Shown here piece after piece: positions 25,745 to 32,737 of a DNA stretch of 56,408 bases. The stretch is taken from the NCBI GenBank assembly GCA_035527835.1, contig DATKZS010000101.1, positions 1-56,408 on the forward strand. The letters are read 5' to 3'. The position numbers and the translations under genes were made by a program. Source of the DNA: DATKZS01 sp035527835 [NCBI: bacterium]. Lineage in GTDB: Bacteria > RBG-13-61-14. Within the stretch, counting starts at the first letter, position 1. Every line of letters starts with the position of its first letter. Under the pieces are notes generated by a model. The model made no database searches and was not told the origin of the DNA. It worked only from the letters and a program-made list of their open reading frames with translations.

Positions 25745-25908
25745 GCTTTTACCTCGCTTTTTTAAAACTGCCCGTTCCTCCTCACCGCCCCGCCCCAAAA
25801 TAGTAAAGCCCCGCGGCAAGCCGGCGGGATTTCCCCGCTCAAAACCGTGCCACGAGGCGGACGGAAAAGGAGTCTAGCAGAATTTTTTCCGGAAATGCAA
25901 TGCCGCGG

Positions 25909-26799
25909 TCAAGGAGTGTCTTTGCCCAACTCCGTTGCCAACTGTTCGCCCGAAAAGCGCGCCAGGAGCGCGGTGCCGGAGAGAATGGCCAAGAGCCCGC
26001 CGATGCGCAGGCCGGAGAGCAGGTGGCTCGCCGGGAAGGATTCGCCCATGGCGTAAACGCCCAGGAAGATGGTGACGATGCGGGCGCAGAAATCGGACAC
26101 GCCGGTGACCAGGATGGCCCGGCCGTGCTGGTAGCCGCGCGAGAGGATGAAGAAGCCGGTGAGGTAGCTCATGACCAATAGCGGCGCGATCACGCCGAAG
26201 GCCGTGCCGTATGACTTCTGGCCGGCCTCCACCAGCACCCCCTTGGTGAAGACGTCGCCCATGCCGAGCAGGGTCCCCGCCACCACGCTGAACACCACCA
26301 CCCAGTTGAACCCGAGCCCGAAAAATTTCCGCGACGCGTAAATCGCGCCGCACGCCCCCAGGCTGATTCCCACGGCCAGTACGAACCGGGCGGGCAGGAT
26401 CACGCTCGCGGTCTGGGCTTGGGCCGGCTCGGAAAGCCCGAGCGCCACGATCCCGCCGGTCACGATGATCACGCCGGACCACTCCCGGATCTTCAGGCGA
26501 TGGTCGAGAAAAAAGATGGAGAAGAAGGCCAGCACCACGAACCCGGAGCCTTGAATGGCGCGCGCCAGCGAGATCGGAGTGTATTCCAGCGCGAACGCGA
26601 ACAGGCCCCAGCCCACGCCCGAGATGATCAGCCCGCCCATCCATTTTTTCGAGGTAATGAAAGCGAAGAGCGTCCTGCCCGTGTCCCGGCCCAACTCCAG
26701 CGCGGGCAGAGTGTCCGCGGCCTGTTTTTGCCAGACCACGCCCGCGTCCCAGCACACCGCGCAAAGGGTGATGAAAAGGATGGACAGCCAGATCGTCAT
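25909..26799 (-). CDS. DMT-superfamily (EamA/NIPA-like) transporter
   Basis: 296 residues with about nine or ten hydrophobic helices and a two-fold repeat of helices, as in drug/metabolite transporters. A glycine-rich stretch with Leu, Ala and Phe (GVGWGLFAFALEYTPISLARAIQG) resembles EamA/NIPA members. No neighbouring gene suggests a substrate. The start MTIWLSILF lies after 46 bases from the RRM gene stop, so they may be co-transcribed. Confidence 0.78.
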   Translation of the reverse strand: MTIWLSILFITLCAVCWDAGVVWQKQAADTLPALELGRDTGRTLFAFITSKKWMGGLIISGVGWGLFAFALEYTPISLARAIQGSGFVVLAFFSIFFLDHRLKIREWSGVIIVTGGIVALGLSEPAQAQTASVILPARFVLAVGISLGACGAIYASRKFFGLGFNWVVVFSVVAGTLLGMGDVFTKGVLVEAGQKSYGTAFGVIAPLLVMSYLTGFFILSRGYQHGRAILVTGVSDFCARIVTIFLGVYAMGESFPASHLLSGLRIGGLLAILSGTALLARFSGEQLATELGKDTP

Positions 26800-26845
26800 C
26801 TATCTTTGCCCGCGCCCGGTTGCCAGGCGCCGGGCCAGGCCCCGC

Positions 26846-27142
26846 TCATTCATCCGTGCCGCTCTCCCGCTCGCGCGGCCCGCGATCACCGCCCTTGGGC
26901 GGACGGGCCTCCGCCACCGTCAGCGCCCGGCCCAGGAGCTCGGTCCCGTTCAACTGCTCGATGGCCGCGGCCGCCTGCTCCGCGGTCTCCATCTCCACGA
27001 ACCCGAAACCCTTGCTCCGCCCCGAAGCGCCCTCCGTGATAACCCGGGCCGAGCTCACCGTCCCCGCCTGCGAAAAAAGCTGCTTCAATTCCTCCTCGCT
27101 CGTCTGGTAGGGCAAATTGCCGATATAAAGCTTGTTGTTCAT
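26846..27142 (-). CDS. RRM-domain RNA-binding protein
   Basis: 98-residue single RRM protein. RNP2 (KLYIGNLPY) and RNP1 (SKGFGFVEM) are both intact, and a short Arg/Gly/Glu tail follows. Bacterial RRM proteins of this type are small cytoplasmic RNA binders, often cold- or stress-induced. The ATG at 27142 has gaggagg five bases upstream. A good promoter (27172-27200) lies just ahead. Confidence 0.93.
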   Translation of the reverse strand: MNNKLYIGNLPYQTSEEELKQLFSQAGTVSSARVITEGASGRSKGFGFVEMETAEQAAAAIEQLNGTELLGRALTVAEARPPKGGDRGPRERESGTDE

Positions 27143-27171
27143 CCCGTCCTCCTCAGAATGTGCTGGCAACG

Positions 27172-27200
27172 ATTCTACGAAACGGACGAAATGTTTTCAA
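27172..27200 (-). promoter_or_regulatory. Sigma70-type promoter of the RRM gene
   Basis: On the minus strand, TTGAAA (27195-27200) and TAGAAT (27172-27177) are 17 bases apart, giving a very short leader before the RRM gene ribosome site. Confidence 0.6.
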
Positions 27201-27258
27201 CTGGGCGCGTGGGTGAATGTCCCATTGGCTGGATCCATCAACATGTATACGGGAATTG

Positions 27259-27340
27259 AACCGCCAAGACGCCAAGAACGCCAAGATAATAATATTTACA
27301 AATTTCTCTTTCTTGGCGCTCTTGGCGTCTTGGCGTTTAA
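27259..27340. repeat. Inverted repeat, 'gccaagaac' word family
   Basis: The left arm (27259-27285) is ccgccaagacgccaagaacg-type tandem words and the right arm (27311-27340) the inverse cttggcgctcttggcg words, around an AT-rich centre. It lies between the acyltransferase 3' end and the RRM promoter. Single arms of this family recur at 32710 and twice at 56188-56298. Confidence 0.92.
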
Positions 27341-27362
27341 CTCTTTGCGCCGGTTCCTGCAA

Positions 27363-28250
27363 TCAAGTCAGCATCTCCCCGAAAACGCCGTCCTTCTCCG
27401 CCCACAGCCCGTTGAGCCATTCCTGGAACCGCTCGCGGTATTGCTCGTCATCGAAGTAGTCGCCGAGAATTTCCGGCGTGACCGGAAGCGCCTCCACCTT
27501 CACCCTGACCTCGCCCACCCGGCCGCACAGGAATTGCCAGAGGTCGCGCGCCCCGTCCGGATAGACGATGGTGACGTTGAGGATGCCGCTCAACCGTTCG
27601 CCCATGGCCCCGAGCACGAACGCCACCCCCGCGGCCTTGGGCCGGAGCAGGCGCCGGTACGGCGAGCGCTGGCTCTCATGCTTGGCCGCGGTGAAGCGCG
27701 TGCCCTCCACGAAGTTCATGATGGACACCGGCATGGTCCGGAATTTTTCGCAGGCCTTCCGCGTGGTCGCCAGGTCCTTGCCCTTGAGCTCCGGGTGCTT
27801 CTCCAGAAACTCCTTGGAGTAGCGTTTCATGAACGGATAGTCCAGGGCCCACCACGCCAGCCCCAGGATCGGCACCCAGATCAGCTCCTGCTTCAGGAAA
27901 AATTTCAGGAACGGCACCCGCCGGTTGAAGACCTTCTGCAACACCAGGATGTCGGACCACGACTGGTGGTTGGACACCACCAGGTACCACTGATCCATAC
28001 GGAGCGCTTCCAGTCCCGTCACCTTCCACCGGATGCCGGTCAGCAGCCACAGGTTCCAGTTGTTTACCATGATCCAGTTGGTCGCGATGGCGTTCAGCGC
28101 CTTTCCGCACAGCCGCCGCCAGGCCGGGACCGGAAAGATGAACTTCAGAAACGCCATCGGGAACAGGAGCAGGCACCAGAACACCGTATTGATCACGATC
28201 AATAAAAATGACAGCGCGCCCTTGACCGGGCCCGGCAGAAAGCTCAGCAT
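27363..28250 (-). CDS. PlsC-type 1-acylglycerol-3-phosphate acyltransferase (YihG-like)
   Basis: 295-residue membrane-associated acyltransferase. It has an N-terminal hydrophobic anchor, the catalytic NHQSWSD (HxxxxD) motif and the substrate motif FVEGTRF. Spacing and the KYPFMKRY-like region (WWALDYPFMKRYSKEFL in part) resemble the YihG/LCLAT group. It probably acylates a lysophospholipid at the inner membrane. It starts at an ATG with an upstream ggagaga site. Confidence 0.9.
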   Translation of the reverse strand: MLSFLPGPVKGALSFLLIVINTVFWCLLLFPMAFLKFIFPVPAWRRLCGKALNAIATNWIMVNNWNLWLLTGIRWKVTGLEALRMDQWYLVVSNHQSWSDILVLQKVFNRRVPFLKFFLKQELIWVPILGLAWWALDYPFMKRYSKEFLEKHPELKGKDLATTRKACEKFRTMPVSIMNFVEGTRFTAAKHESQRSPYRRLLRPKAAGVAFVLGAMGERLSGILNVTIVYPDGARDLWQFLCGRVGEVRVKVEALPVTPEILGDYFDDEQYRERFQEWLNGLWAEKDGVFGEMLT

Positions 28251-28400
28251 GTTTGTTCTCTCCTTCCGTGGTCCGAACGGGGTGTTGGGTAAGATTGAAT
28301 TATTGGCATGTGCCGTCAGGCTTTAATGGCGGGAGCCCCGCGAGACATCCAATTTTCAGAGCGCTCATGCAGGTTAGGAAATTTTATTTCCCGAATGAGT

Positions 28401-28450
28401 CTAGTTGACCGGCGGGTCATAGTCAACTAGGCCTCAGCGGGCCTCAGCGG
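28401..28450. repeat. Short hairpin plus 10-bp tandem repeat
   Basis: A perfect 9-bp inverted repeat (ctagttgac at 28401-28409 and gtcaactag at 28422-28430) is followed by two exact copies of gcctcagcgg (28431-28450). The rest of the 28251-28453 gap shows no gene. Confidence 0.7.
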
Positions 28451-28453
28451 GAT

Positions 28454-28548
28454 TTTTTTCGCACGGAGGCACAGAGAACACGGAGAACTCAGAAAAGAGT
28501 TTATTCTCCGTTCTTTCTCTGTGTACTCTGTGCCTCTGTGTGAGAAAA
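28454..28548. repeat. Inverted repeat, 'cacagagaacacgg' word family
   Basis: The left arm (28454-28490) has acggaggcacagagaaca words and the right arm (about 28505-28548) has ctctgtgtactctgtgcctc words. It is related in style to the element at 13995 but uses different bases. It lies between rsmE (3' side) and the acyltransferase (5' side). Confidence 0.9.
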
Positions 28549-28614
28549 CGATCTGATGACCTTTTGCCCCTAGCCTCGCAGCGCCCATATTGGGAAGTCG
28601 GAGCAGCCAGAACA

Positions 28615-29361
28615 TCACGAACCCAGGTCCCCCAGCGCGTACTGCGCCAGCGCCAGCGCGGCGATGGCCGCGGTCTCGGTGCGCAGGACGCGCGGTCCCA
28701 GCGAGGCGCTGATGAAGCCGGAGCGCTCCGCCGTCTCCACCTCGGCCGGGGTGAGCCCTCCCTCCGGGCCGATCATTATGGCCACGGAGCGGGGCGCCGC
28801 CGTGCTTTCCAGAATTTTCTTGAGCGGCGCGCGCGCTTCCTCCCAGAGCACGATCTTCAGGTCCGCGCCGGCGGCGTAATCCAGCGCGGCGTCAAGATCC
28901 GCGTACGGCGCGATGAACGGGACCTTGCCCCGCCGGCATTGCCTCGCCGCCTTGAGCGCGCGCTTTTGCCAGCCCCGCGACTTTTTCTGCCGCGCATCCC
29001 GCTCGTCCAGGCCCACCCCGCGCTCCGCCTTCCACGGCACGATCACGTCCGCGCCCAGCTCCGCGGCCTTCTCGATGATCAGCTCCATCCGCTCCTTGTC
29101 CGGCAGCGCCTGGAGCAGAATGATCTCGAGCGGCGACTCCGCCGGGCCTTTCATCCGTTCGAACACGAACAGCGACGCCCGGTCCGCATGAAGCTCCGTG
29201 ACCCGCGCGCGATAAGAATTACCGGAGCCGTCCGCGACGGTCACGGCCAGGCCCGGCCGCGGCGACCAGGCGGTGAGCGCCGCGAGCGCTGGGCCGCGGA
29301 GGGCCACGGTGTCGCCCAGCGCCGGCGCGCGCTCAATCACGATCGGATTTTTCCCGGGCAT
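28615..29361 (-). CDS. rsmE: 16S rRNA m3U1498 methyltransferase
   Basis: SPOUT-fold RsmE methyltransferase, 248 residues. An N-terminal PUA-like domain precedes the SAM-binding knot, seen in IGPEGGLTPAEVETAER and the C-terminal LGPRVLRTETAAIAALALAQ, both diagnostic of RsmE. KAAELGADVIVPW is a further family block. The start MPGKNPIVIER is chosen over an ATG 36 bases upstream because it fits the domain start better. It is divergent from the enolase-like gene. Confidence 0.93.
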   Translation of the reverse strand: MPGKNPIVIERAPALGDTVALRGPALAALTAWSPRPGLAVTVADGSGNSYRARVTELHADRASLFVFERMKGPAESPLEIILLQALPDKERMELIIEKAAELGADVIVPWKAERGVGLDERDARQKKSRGWQKRALKAARQCRRGKVPFIAPYADLDAALDYAAGADLKIVLWEEARAPLKKILESTAAPRSVAIMIGPEGGLTPAEVETAERSGFISASLGPRVLRTETAAIAALALAQYALGDLGS

Positions 29362-29462
29362 GGTTCCATTGTAGGGCGCGGCCGGACGCGGGGTCAATGC
29401 CGGCGGCGCGAATGGCCGGGGTAGAAAACGGAGATTATTTGTTATACTGTGCTCGGAAGGAG

Positions 29463-29537
29463 AGGATCGGGAAGCGAGGAGCGAGAAAAAGAACGAGTGC
29501 AGACCCTCGTCCCTCGATCCTGGCTCCTTGATGCTCG
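29463..29537. repeat. Degenerate inverted repeat, 'gaggatcgag' word family
   Basis: The left arm (29463-29485) has aggatcgggaagcgaggagcg words and the right arm (about 29506-29537) has ctcgtccctcgatcc words. A second copy lies at 38261-38312. It sits about 45 bases before the enolase-like gene, after a TATACT (29443-29448) that lacks a clear -35. Confidence 0.75.
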
Positions 29538-29582
29538 TTTACGCTTCCACGGAAGCAAGTCCGCCTGACAAGGAGGGAAGAC

Positions 29583-30716
29583 ATGAAGATCGTTGAAATC
29601 GAGGCCTGGCTGTGCCATTACAATCTGCCCGCGCCCTTTTTTCCGACCTGGATCCCGGGCTTTCCGCAGACGCGGAACTCGTGCCTCATCTTGATCTACA
29701 GGACCGACGCGGGCATCGAGGGATACGCGGCGGGGGTCGGGTTTCTGGACGAGGCCAAGGGCCTGGTGTCGCTGCTGCGGCCGTTCGTGATGAACCGCGA
29801 CCCGTTCCAGGTGGAGGATTTTGTGAAGCTCCTGCGCAGCGCTTACTTCTTCGGTTACCGCGCGTTCTTCGCCGAGCTCGGGTTCTGGGACATCATCGGC
29901 AAGGTCGCGGGTCTGCCGGTGTACAAGCTCTGGGGCGGCTGCCGGGACAAGGTACTGGCCTACGCCAGCGTGGGCGAGCTGCACCCGCCGGAGAAGCGGG
30001 CGGAGGAGGCGGTGGCATTGAAGGAGATGGGCTTCAAGGGCCTGAAGCTCCGGCTCAAGAACGAAAAGATGGATGATGACATCGAGCTGGTGGCGGCGGT
30101 GCGGGAGGCGGTGGGCGACGACATGCACATCATGTGCGACGCGAACCAGGGCTGGCCGATCCACGGCTTCGGGGCGTACCCGGTGTGGACGGTAAAGCGG
30201 GCGATCGAGACCTGCCGCTGCCTGGAGGACCTGGACGTGCGCTGGATGGAGGAGCCGCTCTTCAAGCACGATTACGAGGGTTACGCCCGGCTGCGCGACG
30301 CCACCACCGTGCCCATCGCCGGCGGCGAGTTCAACACGGACCTCTTCGAGTTCCGCGACCTGATCGAGCAGGGCTGCCTCGACGTGGTCCAGCCCGACGC
30401 CACCATCTCGACCGGCATGTGGAATTCGAGGAAGGTCGCGGCCATGGCCGAGGCCCACGGCCTCGAGTTCAGCCCCCATACCTGGACCAACGGCCTGGGC
30501 TTCGCCGCCAACCTCCAGATCATGGCCGCAACGCCCAACTGCTCATTCTGCGAGTTCCCGTACGAGCCGCCCGGCTGGGTCCCGCCCGCCCGCGACTTCA
30601 TGCTCAAGGAGCCGTTCATGATTGACAAGGAAGGCTTCGTCGCCGTCCCGCAAAAGCCCGGGCTCGGGATCGAGCTGGACCTGGACCGGATCAAGTCGTG
30701 CGGCGAAAAATTATGA
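29583..30716 (+). CDS. Enolase-superfamily (mandelate racemase/muconate-lactonizing-like) enzyme
   Basis: 377 residues. A capping domain is followed by a barrel with the superfamily residues: K155-x-R157 (LKLRLK), metal ligands D186 (CDANQGW), E223/E224 (MEEPL) and E249 (GGEF), and the general base/acid H299 (SPHTWTNG). The class acts on acid sugars or related carboxylates; the exact substrate cannot be read. An aggaggg site lies before the ATG. The GH2 lipoprotein gene begins 19 bases after its stop, suggesting one pathway in which a released sugar acid is dehydrated or isomerised. Confidence 0.88.
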   Translation: MKIVEIEAWLCHYNLPAPFFPTWIPGFPQTRNSCLILIYRTDAGIEGYAAGVGFLDEAKGLVSLLRPFVMNRDPFQVEDFVKLLRSAYFFGYRAFFAELGFWDIIGKVAGLPVYKLWGGCRDKVLAYASVGELHPPEKRAEEAVALKEMGFKGLKLRLKNEKMDDDIELVAAVREAVGDDMHIMCDANQGWPIHGFGAYPVWTVKRAIETCRCLEDLDVRWMEEPLFKHDYEGYARLRDATTVPIAGGEFNTDLFEFRDLIEQGCLDVVQPDATISTGMWNSRKVAAMAEAHGLEFSPHTWTNGLGFAANLQIMAATPNCSFCEFPYEPPGWVPPARDFMLKEPFMIDKEGFVAVPQKPGLGIELDLDRIKSCGEKL

Positions 30717-30735
30717 TGGAGGCCGGAAAAGGGCC

Positions 30736-32679
30736 ATGAAAAATTCGGTCAGCCGTCTGACAATTTTTTCATTATTCCTGCTCTGCCTGGTCCCGGCCTG
30801 CGGCGGCGGGCAGGGGCCGGAGGTCCGCGACGCGGACGGCGTGCCCGTGCTCATGGAAAACGGGATGCCTTATTTCACCCGGTTCCAGCATACCAATCAC
30901 ACGCGGCTGGATCTGGCCGGCACGTGGAAGTTCCGGCCGGATGCGGACGACAAAGGAGAGGCCGGTCAGTGGTACGGCCCGGACCTGGACGATTCCGCCT
31001 GGACCGACCACCCGGTGCCCGGATCGTGGAACGTGCAGAAGCCGGAATGGCTGAATTACGTGGGCGCGGGCTGGTACCGCCGCAAGTTCATCGCGCCCGT
31101 GAATTTAAAGGGGCGCTTTAACCGGCTCGTGCTCGACGGCACGGCCTTTCAGGCGGACGCGTGGCTGAACGGAAAGAAGCTCGGGCATCATGGGGGCGGG
31201 TTCACCCAGTGGAGCCTGGACGTCTCCGGCGCGCTCGATTACGGGAAGGAGAACACGCTGACCATCCGGGTTGACACCCGGCGCGGCTACGACACGCTGC
31301 CGCCGCTGGTGAAGAAGGGCCGGCCTTTCGGATGGTGGCCGTACGGCGGGATCAACCGCACCGTGATGATCGAGAGCGGGCCCTGGACCACACTGTGCAA
31401 GCTCACGGTGGACGCCGATCATGAGGGGAACGTGGCGGGCGCCGGAGTGGTGTACAACCGGAGCGGCGCCGACGCCGTCGCTTATGTCATGGTGGTGCTC
31501 CATGACCTCGCCGATACCGAGGAAGTGAGGTTTTTCCATGGCAAGGTCCCGGTCACGGCGGGCGGCCTGGCCTCTTTCAACTTCGAGAGAAAAATCAAGG
31601 GCATCAAGCCGTGGTCACCGGCCGAGCCCAACCTCTACCGGGTGGTGGCGCTGGTGACCGCGCAGGGCGGCTCCGAGGCGCAGACGGTCATGATCGGCTT
31701 TCGCAAGTTCGAGTTCCGGGGCGCCGAGGCCTATCTCAACGGCCGGAATTTTTTCATCCGCGGAGTGAACCGGCACGAGGACGACCCGGTGACGGGCCAG
31801 GTCCAGACCAAAGAGCGCATCGAGCAGGACCTCGCGCTGCTCAAGGAGCTGCACGCCAACTACGTGCGCACGGCCCACTACCCGGACGATCCGCGCTGGC
31901 TCGACGCCTGCGACCGCGCCGGCATCCTGGTCGAGACCGAGATCCCGCTTTACCAGGTTGGATGGGGGCTGCGCAGTTTGCGGGCCGCGGAAAAGAGCGG
32001 GCTTTTTCATGACTCCTCCCGCGCGCTCATCGAGATGATCGAGCGCGACCGCAACCACCCGAGCGTGGTCATGTGGGGAGTGGGCGACGAGTGCTTCACC
32101 CTCTTCCCCTCCATCCGCCGGCTCTACCAGCGCCTGATCGCGACGGCCAGGAGCTTCGACCCCGGCCGCCCCGTGACCTTCGCCATCTTCACCATCCCCC
32201 ACGGCATCACGCCCCGCTTCGAGATTTCGGCCGGGCTCGCCGACGTGATCTACCTGAACGAGTACCTGGGCTGGTACTTCGGGAAGCCGGAGGACGTGGA
32301 CCATCTGCTTGACCAGGTGCACAAGAAATGGCCGGACAAGCCGGTGATCGTCTCGGAGATGGGAGCGGGCGCGGAAAAAGGCAGGCCGCCGGGCGGCAAG
32401 CTCTACGACGTGGGCTACGGGAGCTCGCGCGACTTCTCCGAGGACTACCAGCAAAGGTTCTATCAGGTCCAGTTACCCATCATCGCCGGCAAGCCCTTTG
32501 TCACCGGCATCGTGCCCTGGGTCTTCAGCGACTTCCGCGACGACAAGCGGCCCGACAACCCGGTCCCGAACATGAACCTGAAAGGGCTGCTTACCTACGA
32601 CCGGCAAAAAAAGCAGGCGTTCGGAGTGGTGGCGGATTTTTATAAGGAGATTGAGCGGAAGGGCAACGACGGCGGGTAA
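30736..32679 (+). CDS. Glycoside hydrolase family 2 lipoprotein (beta-glucuronidase/galactosidase-like)
   Basis: 647 residues. The N-terminus has a short basic region, a hydrophobic helix and LVPAC, a probable lipobox, so it is likely an outer-membrane or periplasmic lipoprotein. A jelly-roll sugar-binding domain (about 40-200), an Ig-like domain and a TIM barrel (from about 310) follow. The acid/base glutamate is E452 in WGVGDECF and the nucleophile E541 in IVSEMG. GH2 enzymes normally have Asn before the acid/base; here it is Asp451. The ATG at 30736 is used because the longer frame reads back into the upstream gene. Confidence 0.88.
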   Translation: MKNSVSRLTIFSLFLLCLVPACGGGQGPEVRDADGVPVLMENGMPYFTRFQHTNHTRLDLAGTWKFRPDADDKGEAGQWYGPDLDDSAWTDHPVPGSWNVQKPEWLNYVGAGWYRRKFIAPVNLKGRFNRLVLDGTAFQADAWLNGKKLGHHGGGFTQWSLDVSGALDYGKENTLTIRVDTRRGYDTLPPLVKKGRPFGWWPYGGINRTVMIESGPWTTLCKLTVDADHEGNVAGAGVVYNRSGADAVAYVMVVLHDLADTEEVRFFHGKVPVTAGGLASFNFERKIKGIKPWSPAEPNLYRVVALVTAQGGSEAQTVMIGFRKFEFRGAEAYLNGRNFFIRGVNRHEDDPVTGQVQTKERIEQDLALLKELHANYVRTAHYPDDPRWLDACDRAGILVETEIPLYQVGWGLRSLRAAEKSGLFHDSSRALIEMIERDRNHPSVVMWGVGDECFTLFPSIRRLYQRLIATARSFDPGRPVTFAIFTIPHGITPRFEISAGLADVIYLNEYLGWYFGKPEDVDHLLDQVHKKWPDKPVIVSEMGAGAEKGRPPGGKLYDVGYGSSRDFSEDYQQRFYQVQLPIIAGKPFVTGIVPWVFSDFRDDKRPDNPVPNMNLKGLLTYDRQKKQAFGVVADFYKEIERKGNDGG

Positions 32680-32709
32680 AGCGACCTTAACCCTACAGAC
32701 ATCAAAACA

Positions 32710-32737
32710 CTTGGCGCCCTTGGAGTCTTGGCGGTTA
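32710..32737. repeat. Single arm of the 'cttggcg' repeat family
   Basis: cttggcgcccttggagtctt-type words match the right arm of the 27259 element without a left partner. It overlaps the last codon of alaS and lies between two convergent genes. Confidence 0.75.
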
